A program made the translations under genes and the position numbers. From assembly GCA_963820495.1 (NCBI GenBank), contig CAWGAF010000002.1, forward strand, positions 186,001 to 250,000: 64,000 nucleotides of DNA, read 5' to 3'. Under the pieces are notes generated by a model. It did no database searches and was not told where the DNA came from. It saw nothing but the letters and a program-made list of their open reading frames with translations. This document shows, in pieces, positions 16,494 to 25,493 of the stretch. The stretch's first letter is position 1; every line of letters starts with the position of its first letter. This stretch comes from JBBIPA01 sp963820495. Lineage in GTDB: Bacteria; Chloroflexota; Dehalococcoidia; GIF9; UBA5629.

Positions 16494-17432
16494 ATGGATG
16501 AACTGAAAGTCTTCAGTGGTAATGCTCACCCAACTCTGGCAAAAGAAGTTTGCGACTATTTAAAAATACCATTGGGGCGGGCTGAAATCTTTGAATTCAA
16601 AAATGAGAATATCTTTGTACGTATTTTGGAAAATGTCCGTGAAAGGGATGTCTTTGTAGTTCAGCCATTTTCGTCGCCGGTCAATAGAAACTTGGTGGAA
16701 CTCCTCATAATGTTGGATGCCTTTAAACGTGCTTCAGCCGGTAGGATTACGGCAGTTGTTCCCTACTATGGCTACGGACGTACTGATAAGAAGGATCAAC
16801 CTCGTGTACCTATCACTGCTCGATTGGTAGCTGATCTTCTCACCACTGCTGGCGCTAATCGCATGTTGACTGTAGACCTCCACGCCGCTCAAATTCAGGG
16901 ATTCTTCAGTATACCTGTTGATGAACTTACTGCTCTCACTCTTATGGCCAATTACTGGAAGAGCAAAAAACTGGATAACCTGGTGGTGGTGGCTACTGAC
17001 ATCGGCATAACCAAGCGCGCTCGGGACCTGGCAGAAAAACTCAATGCCCCCCTGGCTATCATCGAGAAAAGGCGAGTAGGCAATGCTGATGTTTCTGAGA
17101 CCCTTAATATCATTGGTGAAGTTAAGGGAATGCGCGCTTTGACTGTAGATGATGAGATTGACACTGCCGGTTCTTTGGTCAATGCTGTGGATGCGCTGCT
17201 TAAAAATGGAGCTGCTGAGGTTTATGCCTGCTGCAGTCATCCTGTTTTTTCAGGCTCAGCTATTGAGCGGATTGCCAAATCACCAGTTAAAGAAGTAGTG
17301 GTAACAGACACAATTCCAGTTCGTGACGGTAAAAAGTTGGACAAAATCACCATACTGTCCATGGCATCACTGTTGGGTGAAGCTATAAACCGCATTCATA
17401 CTGGCTTATCAGTGGGTGCTCTATTTGAATAG
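16494..17432 (+). CDS. prs: Ribose-phosphate pyrophosphokinase (PRPP synthetase)
   Basis: A 312-residue class I PRPP synthetase, which makes PRPP from ribose 5-phosphate and ATP for nucleotide, His and Trp synthesis. Seen: VVPYYGYGRTDKKD with the ATP-binding loop, VDLHAAQIQGFF (metal/ATP motif), the flexible-loop KRRVGNADVSE, and the PRPP loop VDDEIDTAGSL, with E replacing the commoner M/I after DD. Normal length for the family. Start ATG 16494 follows CGGGGGG. It is separated by 8 bp from secA and probably co-transcribed. Confidence 0.95.
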   Translation: MDELKVFSGNAHPTLAKEVCDYLKIPLGRAEIFEFKNENIFVRILENVRERDVFVVQPFSSPVNRNLVELLIMLDAFKRASAGRITAVVPYYGYGRTDKKDQPRVPITARLVADLLTTAGANRMLTVDLHAAQIQGFFSIPVDELTALTLMANYWKSKKLDNLVVVATDIGITKRARDLAEKLNAPLAIIEKRRVGNADVSETLNIIGEVKGMRALTVDDEIDTAGSLVNAVDALLKNGAAEVYACCSHPVFSGSAIERIAKSPVKEVVVTDTIPVRDGKKLDKITILSMASLLGEAINRIHTGLSVGALFE

Positions 17433-17440
17433 GAGAGACT

Positions 17441-20125
17441 ATGCTTAAGTGGCTGGGAAGCCTGGTTGATTCTAACGAGAAAGAAATAAAGCGTTTTACG
17501 CCGCTGGTAGATAGAATCAATTCATTAGAGCCTGATTTTCAGAAGCTCAGCGATGCTGAGCTTCGGGCTAAAACTGACGAGTTTAAAGCGAGGCTGAAAG
17601 ATGGCGAGACTTTAGATGAGCTGTTACCAGAAGCCTTTGCCGCTGTCAGGGAAGCCGCCAGGCGCAAAATAGGACAGCGCCACTACGATGTTCAGCTAAT
17701 AGGTGGCATTGTATTGCACCAGGGCAAAATCGCCGAGATGAAAACCGGTGAAGGCAAGACCCTGGTAGCCACGTTGCCACTGTATTTGAATGCTCTCGAA
17801 GGCAAGGGTTGCCATCTGGTTACGGTTAACGATTACCTGGCCAGGCGCGATGCTCACTGGATGGGCCCTATATACCATGCCTTGGGTATGAGTGTTGCCA
17901 GCATTTACCCTCAGCAAAGCCCGACCGAATATCTGCCGGCTTATCTTTATGTTGACTCTGACAATAGCGGTGAACCGGCGGATAAACGCTGGCCGAAATT
18001 TCGTCCTATCTCCCGCCACCAGGCTTATGAAGCCGATATTACTTATGGTACCAATAATGAGTTTGGCTTTGATTATCTCAGGGATAACATGGTCATTGAC
18101 CTGTCTCAATGCGTTCAGCGGGAACTTAACTATGCCATCGTTGATGAGGTGGATAACATACTTATCGACGAAGCCCGCACTCCGCTGATAATAAGCGGTG
18201 CTGCCGAAGAAGCTACCGATAAATATGTAGTTTTTGCCCGTTCGGTTCTTCCGCTGAAAAAAGACGAGGACTATACAGTAGAAGAAAAAACGCGTACAGT
18301 CAGCCTGAGTGATGATGGTATTACCAGGATGGAAAAGATAATCCGAGGGGAAGGATTACTTAAAGCCCCTAGCCTATATGACATGGCTAACTATAGGCTG
18401 ATGGAGTACCTGGAAAATGCTTTGAAGGCTCAGGTGATATTTAAGAAAGACCGTGACTATGTGGTCAAAGATGGGCAGGTTATCATCGTTGATGAGTTTA
18501 CCGGCAGGCTGATGTTTGGCAGGAGATACTCTGAGGGGCTGCATCAGGCTATTGAGGCTAAGGAAAGAGTTAAAATCCAACGTGAAAGTGTAACATTAGC
18601 TACCATAACCTTTCAGAACTACTTCCGTCTTTATCAGAAATTGGCTGGTATGACCGGCACAGCCGCTACTGAGGCAGAGGAATTTTATAAAATTTACAAA
18701 CTGGATGTGGTGGTTATTCCTACTAATAAACCCATGATTCGTACTGACCACCCTGACCAGATTTATAAGGATGAAGAATCGAAGTTCAAAGCAGTGGCTA
18801 ATGAAATTGAAAGCCTATATAAGCAGGGTAGCCCAGTGCTCGTAGGCACAGTTTCTATTGAGAAATCGGAGTATCTCAGCGAGTTCCTGAAAAGGAAAGG
18901 GATTCTCCATCAATTACTCAATGCCAAAAACCATACCAAAGAAGCTGATTTTATTGCCCAGGCGGGGAGTATCGGTGGCGTAACTGTAGCTACCAATATG
19001 GCAGGGCGTGGAGTTGATATTATACTTGGAGGTAAAACACCTGAAGAACCCAAGCGCGAAGATTTTCAGGGCGATGGTCAAGAGTTTCAGAAAAAACACC
19101 AAGATTGGGAAAAAGAATTTCAGGAATGGCGGATAGAGCATGATAAAGTAGTAGCTATGGGGGGACTTCATGTTGTCGGTACAGAACGCCATGAAGCCAG
19201 ACGTATTGATTATCAGCTTCGAGGCCGCTCCGGCAGACAGGGGGATCCTGGTAGTACCCGTTTTTATGTTTCTTTAGAAGACGATATCATGCGGCGTTTC
19301 GGGGGCGACCGGATTAAAGGTTTTATGAGCTGGATGGGCATGGATGAAAATACACCTATAGAGCATTCGTTGATTAATAGGACCATAGAGGACACTCAGA
19401 AAAGGGTAGAAGGCTATCACTTCGATATGCGTAAACATCTTGTTGAATATGATGATATCGTTAATAAGCACAGAGAAGTGATTTACGCCGAACGGAAGAA
19501 AATTTTGAGCGGAGCTGACCTCAAGGCGAATATCCTGTCGATGGTAACAGAAGAAGTTCAAAGCTTGGTAGCTGCTCGCTGCAGCAGTGAACTCTCGGGG
19601 CCGGATATAGCTGGGCTGATTGAAGATGTAGCCACCGTCTTTCCTCCGCCGTTACCTCCTGAGCTAAGTATCAACTCCTTATCACGATTGAAAACGGAGC
19701 AGATAGCCGATACTTTGATTGATTATGCTGAGAAGTTATATGAACAGCGAGAGAAAGAAATGGGTGCCGAAAACATGCGGCTGTTAGAGAGACTGGTAAT
19801 GCTTCGGACTATCGATGATTTGTGGAAGGTGCATCTAACAGACATGGACCGCCTGCGTCAGAGTGTAGTGTTAGAGTCTGCGAGACAGATTGACCCATTG
19901 GTCGTCTATAAGAAAGAAGGTGGTAACTCCTTTGATAATTTAGTCGCCAGTATCCAGCATGATATTGTCCATACTATCTACAGAGCCAGTATTACCAAAA
20001 AAGAACCACCACCCCAAAGACAACCTCAGAAGAAAGTCGCCGTCCCTGCCGGCAAAAAGGTTGGTCGCAATGATCCTTGCCCCTGCGGTTCAGGCAAGAA
20101 GTACAAGCATTGCTGCGGCAGATGA
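17441..20125 (+). CDS. secA: Preprotein translocase ATPase SecA
   Basis: An 894-residue SecA, the motor that pushes unfolded precursors through SecYEG. Walker A is MKTGEGKTLVATLP, the DEAD-type box is VDNILIDEARTP, and motif VI includes QLRGRSGRQGDPG. The C-terminus ends in the SEC-C zinc motif NDPCPCGSGKKYKHCC, used for SecB or ribosome contact. The start (ATG 17441) has GGAGAG upstream. Its segment of about 30 residues rich in E, K and Q (around 540-575) is a somewhat long insertion typical of non-proteobacterial SecA. Full length, no anomalies. Confidence 0.97.
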   Translation: MLKWLGSLVDSNEKEIKRFTPLVDRINSLEPDFQKLSDAELRAKTDEFKARLKDGETLDELLPEAFAAVREAARRKIGQRHYDVQLIGGIVLHQGKIAEMKTGEGKTLVATLPLYLNALEGKGCHLVTVNDYLARRDAHWMGPIYHALGMSVASIYPQQSPTEYLPAYLYVDSDNSGEPADKRWPKFRPISRHQAYEADITYGTNNEFGFDYLRDNMVIDLSQCVQRELNYAIVDEVDNILIDEARTPLIISGAAEEATDKYVVFARSVLPLKKDEDYTVEEKTRTVSLSDDGITRMEKIIRGEGLLKAPSLYDMANYRLMEYLENALKAQVIFKKDRDYVVKDGQVIIVDEFTGRLMFGRRYSEGLHQAIEAKERVKIQRESVTLATITFQNYFRLYQKLAGMTGTAATEAEEFYKIYKLDVVVIPTNKPMIRTDHPDQIYKDEESKFKAVANEIESLYKQGSPVLVGTVSIEKSEYLSEFLKRKGILHQLLNAKNHTKEADFIAQAGSIGGVTVATNMAGRGVDIILGGKTPEEPKREDFQGDGQEFQKKHQDWEKEFQEWRIEHDKVVAMGGLHVVGTERHEARRIDYQLRGRSGRQGDPGSTRFYVSLEDDIMRRFGGDRIKGFMSWMGMDENTPIEHSLINRTIEDTQKRVEGYHFDMRKHLVEYDDIVNKHREVIYAERKKILSGADLKANILSMVTEEVQSLVAARCSSELSGPDIAGLIEDVATVFPPPLPPELSINSLSRLKTEQIADTLIDYAEKLYEQREKEMGAENMRLLERLVMLRTIDDLWKVHLTDMDRLRQSVVLESARQIDPLVVYKKEGGNSFDNLVASIQHDIVHTIYRASITKKEPPPQRQPQKKVAVPAGKKVGRNDPCPCGSGKKYKHCCGR

Positions 20126-20198
20126 ACCTTTGTCTAGCTCTCAACTATTGTTGCTCGTTGCTTTTGTTATGTTTTTATACTTTTAGATATAAAACCCA

Positions 20199-21920
20199 AT
20201 GAAAAACACTGAAATTGCTGGTGTATTCCAGGATATTGCTGATTTGCTTGAGCTTAAAGTGGAAAACAAGTTCAAGATACGAGCCTACCAGAGAGCAGCT
20301 CGAACTATTGAACATCTGCCTAAAGAAATCGAGGTTATGCTGGGCGAAGGCGAGGATTTGGAAAATATCCCCGGCGTGGGTGAGGCGATAGCTAAGAAGA
20401 CTACAGAACTGGTGACTACGGGCAAGCTAGGCTATTACGAAGAACTCAAAGCTGCGTTCCCTGAAGGCATAACCAGATTGTTAGAAATCCCCGGTATTGG
20501 TCCCAAGACCGCAATAAAACTGAGCGAACTCGGCATTAAAACGGTGGATGAGCTGGAGCAGGCTATCAACGATGGCAGGGTAGCCAGTTTGTTTCGGCTT
20601 GGCGACAAGACCGCCGATAATATATTGCATAGAATTCAAGCATTGCGCCGTAAAGACCAACGTATCCCACTGGGGGAGGCGCTACCTGTGGTAGAAGAGA
20701 TATTTGCAGCATTGCGACGTGTACCTGGTGTGAAGAACTTGACCACTGCTGGTAGCCTGCGCCGCTTCCGGGAAACCGTGGGTGATATTGACCTCATGGG
20801 CACGGCTGATGATTCCGAGGATGTTATTAATGCTTTTGCGGCTCTGCCTCAAATAAAAGAAGTGCTGGCACAAGGACCGACTAAAGCCAGTGTTATTCTC
20901 AAAAGAAGAGAACTCCAAGCTGATTTGAGGATGGTGGAGCACGATTCCTTCGGCTCTTTGCTGCAGTATTTCACTGGCAGTAAACAGCATAATATTAACT
21001 TGAGGCAGAGAGGACAAAAGCAAGGCCTGAAACTTAGTGAGTATGGCATCACTGATGTATCTACAGACAAGCTGGAGAAGTTTGCCACAGAGGAAGACTT
21101 CTATCATAGACTAGGTCTGCAATATATTCCGCCAGAAATTCGAGAAGGTGAGCAGGAAATAGAGCTTGCTGAGCAGGGTGCTATTCCAAAGCTCGTGGTG
21201 TTATCTGACATAAAAGGAGATCTCCATGTTCATTCTGACTGGAGTGATGGGCAGGAGTCTGTTGAAACCATGGCGCTGGCAGCTAAAGCGCTTGGTTATC
21301 AATATATAGCGATTACAGACCATTCGATGGGGCGGGGCATTGCCCATGGTCTTAACCCTGAACGGCTGAGACAGCAAGTAGGTGAAATTAAGCAGCTCAA
21401 TCAACGACTTAAAGGTATCCATATTCTTTCCGGCATAGAAGTTGACATTAGAGCTGACGGCAGTCTGGATTTGCCAGTGGAGCTTTTAGCTGATGTAGAT
21501 ATTGTTGTCGCTGCTATTCATTCAGGGATGACACAAAGCCAGGAGCAAATAACAAAACGCATACTTGGGGCCTTAGAGAATTTGGATGTTGACGTTGTTG
21601 CTCATCCGACCTGTCGGCTTCTTGGTGAGCGGGAGCCTGTAGCCGTTGACATGGAGGCTGTTTTTAAAGCTGCAGCCAAATATAATAAAGCCTTAGAAAT
21701 AAATGCTATGCCCGACCGTCTTGATTTGAAAGATATTCATGCCCAGCGAGCGCATGAACTTGGAGTGAAGCTGGCATTAGGCACAGATGCTCATAGAAGT
21801 GCTCAATTAGGGTTTATGCACTTTGGTATCGGGGTGGCTCGCCGGGGCTGGTGCCAGCCAGAGCATATACTTAATACCAGACCTGTGGCAGAGATATTGA
21901 CCTACCTAAGGAGAAACTAA
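20199..21920 (+). CDS. polX: DNA polymerase X family protein with C-terminal PHP domain
   Basis: A 573-residue bacterial PolX. The N-terminal 8-kDa-like and fingers regions contain two helix-hairpin-helix motifs (ENIPGVGEAIAKK and LEIPGIGPKTAIKL). The palm nucleotidyltransferase site includes TAGSLRRFRETVGDIDLMG with the paired aspartates. The PHP domain begins DLHVHSDWSDGQESVE (metal-binding His/Asp), continues ITDHSMG and ends LGTDAHRSAQLGFM. It fills short gaps in repair; the PHP part supplies 3'-5' exonuclease and AP-endonuclease activities in characterised homologues. It begins 73 bp after secA. Confidence 0.93.
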   Translation: MKNTEIAGVFQDIADLLELKVENKFKIRAYQRAARTIEHLPKEIEVMLGEGEDLENIPGVGEAIAKKTTELVTTGKLGYYEELKAAFPEGITRLLEIPGIGPKTAIKLSELGIKTVDELEQAINDGRVASLFRLGDKTADNILHRIQALRRKDQRIPLGEALPVVEEIFAALRRVPGVKNLTTAGSLRRFRETVGDIDLMGTADDSEDVINAFAALPQIKEVLAQGPTKASVILKRRELQADLRMVEHDSFGSLLQYFTGSKQHNINLRQRGQKQGLKLSEYGITDVSTDKLEKFATEEDFYHRLGLQYIPPEIREGEQEIELAEQGAIPKLVVLSDIKGDLHVHSDWSDGQESVETMALAAKALGYQYIAITDHSMGRGIAHGLNPERLRQQVGEIKQLNQRLKGIHILSGIEVDIRADGSLDLPVELLADVDIVVAAIHSGMTQSQEQITKRILGALENLDVDVVAHPTCRLLGEREPVAVDMEAVFKAAAKYNKALEINAMPDRLDLKDIHAQRAHELGVKLALGTDAHRSAQLGFMHFGIGVARRGWCQPEHILNTRPVAEILTYLRRN

Positions 21921-21927
21921 AAAGAGA

Positions 21928-22638
21928 ATGCCAACGAAAAGTCCCTCACATATTACAGATAATAAAGATGAAGGCGACCTCAGGGCAATTCAACATCTCA
22001 GGGAGTCTGTATCTGGAGATAAACACTGGTACTTGGCTTTGTTGGAGGCTATTAAACTGTGGAAAAGTGTTGAGGAGACCTACAAGGGACGTCGCTACTG
22101 CTATTTAATAGATGGCGAGGCATTCGACTGGTTGCTGTTGGCGGAGCGCCTGTGCAACGAGATAGGTGATCTTATCCCTGAAAAAGAGAGAATAAACCTG
22201 CTTTTTTTCGGTCGCCCACCTATAGACCTGACCAACGAGGAGTTTAAAAAACTGATTGGTGCGGCAAAATATCGTGCTTACCTTAATTATCTCTATGGAG
22301 TGCTGGTAGAAGAAGCTTTGATTTTGGCTGTAGGTGACGAGGTTCGTAAAGAGAGAAGGGCAGTTGGCTGGGATAAATATGATAATGTACTTGACAAGGC
22401 ATATAATCGAATTTACGAACAAAACCAGCAGGTTCTATTTGATAGCTTTAGGAAGGAAAAGAAATATTCGAAAAGGAAGGCTGTGTCTTTAGGTATGCTC
22501 AAGGAATTTACCTACTGGCTGTTCAAATATCGGCTAAAACATTGTGATAAGTCCCGCGTTGCCAGTGATACCAAGAAAGCTCTTTTGTACATGCAACGTA
22601 ACCTAGCGCTGAAAAAGCAAAGTTCTTATTCAAGCTGA
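21928..22638 (+). CDS. Hypothetical protein (236 aa)
   Basis: Not recognised as a named family. A soluble, helix-rich, Lys/Glu-rich protein with central motifs CYLIDGEAFDWLLLAERLC and PEKERINLLFFG, then LYGVLVEEALILAVGDEVRKE and a basic C-terminus. It starts 7 bp after polX, so it is probably in the same transcript, and its last 13 bp overlap the 3' end of valS on the opposite strand. I would guess a conserved lineage protein of nucleic-acid metabolism from its position only. Confidence 0.78.
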   Translation: MPTKSPSHITDNKDEGDLRAIQHLRESVSGDKHWYLALLEAIKLWKSVEETYKGRRYCYLIDGEAFDWLLLAERLCNEIGDLIPEKERINLLFFGRPPIDLTNEEFKKLIGAAKYRAYLNYLYGVLVEEALILAVGDEVRKERRAVGWDKYDNVLDKAYNRIYEQNQQVLFDSFRKEKKYSKRKAVSLGMLKEFTYWLFKYRLKHCDKSRVASDTKKALLYMQRNLALKKQSSYSS

Positions 22639-25289
22639 GCCAGCTCTTGTTCCAATCTCTGCAGCTTGTCCTTATAGGACAGAAGCCTGTTCCGTTCTTT
22701 TTCTACTACAGCCTCAGGTGCCTTGGATATGAAAGCAGCATCCTTTAACCTATGTTCCAGTCGCTCGATTTCCCTTTGATTTATGCTGATTTCTTTATTC
22801 AAGCGTTGTTTCTCGGCGGCTATGTCAACCATGCCTGCCCAAGGCAAGACAACTTCGCTTTCTTTCAGCACTATTACCAGAGCTTTTTCTCCTTTAGTTT
22901 GCCGTTTTTGGCGTTCCATGATGGATAAAGGTTTGACTCTAGCTAGACTTTCTATAGCCTGAGACTGCGAAGCTATGGCTGAAGTCAGTTCATTGGCATA
23001 TACATGAGCTTCGATCCACTTGGATGCTTCTACTTTGTGTTCAGCCCTTACGTTGCGGATAGCGCGTATGATTTCTATGATAGAGTCCATAATACGCTCA
23101 GCCCCTGGATCAATAGCCTTCTTATTACCAACAGGATAGGGGGCAATAATGATAGAACTGTATTCGAGACTTCCCTCCGGAAGACGCTGTTTCAAACTCT
23201 GCCACAATTCCTCGGTAATAAAGGGCATAAAGGGATGGAGTAGACGCAGCGTTGTCTCCAGTACAAAAGCAGAAACTGCCAGGGCTGAAGAATTTGGCTG
23301 AGCCAGGCTGAGTTTGGCTATCTCGACATACCAGTCGCAGAATTCCCCCCAGAAGAAATCATGAATCTGCCGTTCTGCCTCACCAAACTGGTAATCTGCC
23401 ATCAACTCATCAATATCGATGATAAGTCGGTTAAGACGGCTCAAAATCCAGCGGTCTTCTACTGCCTGTGTGTGCTTCATTGCTGATTGTGCCGACGTCT
23501 TATTTTCTAGTGGATTAGACTCGAGACTCTGAAGCACAAACCTGGCTGCGTTCCATATCTTGTTGGCAAAGTTGCGTCCAGCTTCTAACTTATGCAGGCC
23601 CAGGTTAACATCGTTTCCCGGTGATGTACCGGTGGTTACAGCAAAGCGCAGGGCATCGGTGCCGTACTCATCTATGGCATTAATCGGGCTCAGGACGTTC
23701 TTGCGCATCTTGCTCATCTTTTCGCCTTTTTCGTCTCTGACCAACCCATGCAGGTAAACAGTGTGGAAGGGTATATCACCAGTGTCTTCCAGCCCCATCA
23801 TAATCATCCTGGCTACCCAGAAAAACAGTATGTCGTAGCCGGTTTCCATTACGGAGGTTGGGTAAAAATAGGTCAGGTCTTCAGTTTCCTTAGGCCAGCC
23901 CAGTGTGGAATGTGTCCATAGGGCTGAGCTAAACCAGGTATCGAGCACATCAGGGTCCTGGATGATTTCGGACGAACCACAGTGGCTACATTTTGCGGGT
24001 TCATCAACAGCAACTGTTAGTTTATGGCATTTCGGGCAGTACCATACCGGGATGCGATGTCCCCACCACAACTGGCGACTGATGCACCAGTCACGGATAT
24101 TCTCCATCCAGTTGAGATAAATCTTGGTAAAACGTTCCGGAATGATTTTTATGCGACCATCTGTAACAGCTTTCATTGCTGCTTCTGCTAATGGAGCTGT
24201 TTTAACGAACCACTGCTTGCTGACTTCTGGCTCAATCATGGTTTGGCATCGATCACAGTGCCCCACTGCGTGAGAATGCGGCTCAATTTTTTCCAACAAG
24301 CCAGCCTTTTTGAAGTCTTCTATGATTTTCTGGCGGCAGGCAAAACGGTCAAGACCAGCATAGGGACCAGCCTGTTCATTCATGGTGGCATCTGGGTTCA
24401 ATATATTTATCAATGGTAAGTTTTGTCGCAGGGACATTTCAAAGTCTACTGGGTCATGTGCTGGGGTAATCTTAACAGCACCAGTGCCGAATGAAGGGTC
24501 AACAGCATCGTCGGCGATTATTGGTATTACTCGCTTGATGACTGGAAGGATTACTTTCTTGCCTACCAGACTGCGGAAGCGCTTATCTTTAGGATTCACT
24601 GCTACTGCAGTATCACCCAGATACGTTTCAGGTCGAGTAGTAGCCACGGTAACAAAGCCATTGCCATCAGACATGGGGTAGTGCAAGTAATATAAGTTAC
24701 CCGTTATATCTTTATGCTGGACTTCCAGGTCAGAGAGGGCTGTCTGACAGCGGGGGCACCAGTTGATAATACGTTCTCCCTGATAAATCAGTCCTTTGTT
24801 GTACAGGCGTACAAAAGCAGTGCGCACTGCTAAAGCTGGTCCTTCGTCCAGGGTAAATTGCTCTCGAGTCCAATCGCAGGAGGCTCCCAGCCTCTGGTGC
24901 TGGTAAGTAATTGACTGCCGTGATTTGCTCACCCAATCCCACACGTATTCAATAAACTTTTCCCTGCCTATTTTGTGGCGGTCTAATCCTTCTTTAGCCA
25001 GTTTTTGCTCTACTACTACTTGAGTAGCAATGCCAGCATGATCGACACCAGGTAGCCAAAGGGTGGGCTCACCCAGCATCCTGTGCCACCGGGTCATAAT
25101 ATCTTCCAGTGTAGCTGTCAGAGCATGCCCCACATGGAGTTCGCCAGTGACATTGGGCGGTGGCATAATTATGACGAATGGCTTTTTATTTCTGTCTATT
25201 TTAGGGGTAAAATAACCCTGCTTCATCCAGAATTGATACCATTTCTGTTCGACCTGGCTTGGTTCGTATGCTTTTGGTATTTCGGCCAT
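22626..25289 (-). CDS. valS: Valyl-tRNA synthetase
   Basis: An 887-residue class I synthetase. Seen: the HIGH motif as PPPNVTGELHVGHALT, the editing domain (TTRPETYLGDTAVAVN), a GWPKETEDL segment, and the KMSKS loop as GEKMSKMRKNVLSP, where the last Ser is Met. The C-terminal coiled coil (INQREIERLEHRLKD region) is typical of ValRS. A zinc site is suggested by WYCPKCHKL with CSHCGSS. The gene starts at ATG 25289. The two tandem hairpins just upstream could lie in its leader. No T-box consensus is visible. Confidence 0.96.
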   Translation of the reverse strand: MAEIPKAYEPSQVEQKWYQFWMKQGYFTPKIDRNKKPFVIIMPPPNVTGELHVGHALTATLEDIMTRWHRMLGEPTLWLPGVDHAGIATQVVVEQKLAKEGLDRHKIGREKFIEYVWDWVSKSRQSITYQHQRLGASCDWTREQFTLDEGPALAVRTAFVRLYNKGLIYQGERIINWCPRCQTALSDLEVQHKDITGNLYYLHYPMSDGNGFVTVATTRPETYLGDTAVAVNPKDKRFRSLVGKKVILPVIKRVIPIIADDAVDPSFGTGAVKITPAHDPVDFEMSLRQNLPLINILNPDATMNEQAGPYAGLDRFACRQKIIEDFKKAGLLEKIEPHSHAVGHCDRCQTMIEPEVSKQWFVKTAPLAEAAMKAVTDGRIKIIPERFTKIYLNWMENIRDWCISRQLWWGHRIPVWYCPKCHKLTVAVDEPAKCSHCGSSEIIQDPDVLDTWFSSALWTHSTLGWPKETEDLTYFYPTSVMETGYDILFFWVARMIMMGLEDTGDIPFHTVYLHGLVRDEKGEKMSKMRKNVLSPINAIDEYGTDALRFAVTTGTSPGNDVNLGLHKLEAGRNFANKIWNAARFVLQSLESNPLENKTSAQSAMKHTQAVEDRWILSRLNRLIIDIDELMADYQFGEAERQIHDFFWGEFCDWYVEIAKLSLAQPNSSALAVSAFVLETTLRLLHPFMPFITEELWQSLKQRLPEGSLEYSSIIIAPYPVGNKKAIDPGAERIMDSIIEIIRAIRNVRAEHKVEASKWIEAHVYANELTSAIASQSQAIESLARVKPLSIMERQKRQTKGEKALVIVLKESEVVLPWAGMVDIAAEKQRLNKEISINQREIERLEHRLKDAAFISKAPEAVVEKERNRLLSYKDKLQRLEQELAQLE

Positions 25290-25361
25290 ATCTTACGGTT
25301 TCTCCACGCTAACTAAGGATGATTTTTAAGGTATTTTGTTTTTGTTAACCTCTCACCCCTG

Positions 25362-25422
25362 TCCCCTCTCTCCTTTCAAAGGAGAGAGGGGATTAAAAAT
25401 TAGTGAAGGGGCAAGCCCCTTC
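25362..25422. repeat. Two tandem GC-rich hairpins upstream of valS
   Basis: The first is a 15-bp perfect palindrome (25362-25376 with 25378-25392, TCCCCTCTCTCCTTT arms). The second is an 8-bp stem GAAGGGGC/GCCCCTTC (25405-25412 with 25415-25422). Both are embedded in C-rich flanks (CTCACCCCTGTCCCC, CAACCCCAG). The composite structure is reminiscent of dispersed palindromic repeats between genes. It lies between the stop of the gene at 25494 and the start of valS, both on minus, so it could also terminate the upstream transcript. Confidence 0.65.
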
Positions 25423-25493
25423 AACCCCAGTTACCGTTTAATTCTAAAGTTTTTCGTGTGTATCTTCTACTTGTTTGCTGAAAATACTTCCCC

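Noticed and set aside
22626..22638. Overlap of the unknown plus-strand gene and valS
   Set aside because: A 13-bp tail-to-tail overlap is normal and no evidence for anything unusual.
25290..25493. T-box leader of valS
   Set aside because: No GGGTGGNACCGCG-like motif; only the palindromic repeat is present.
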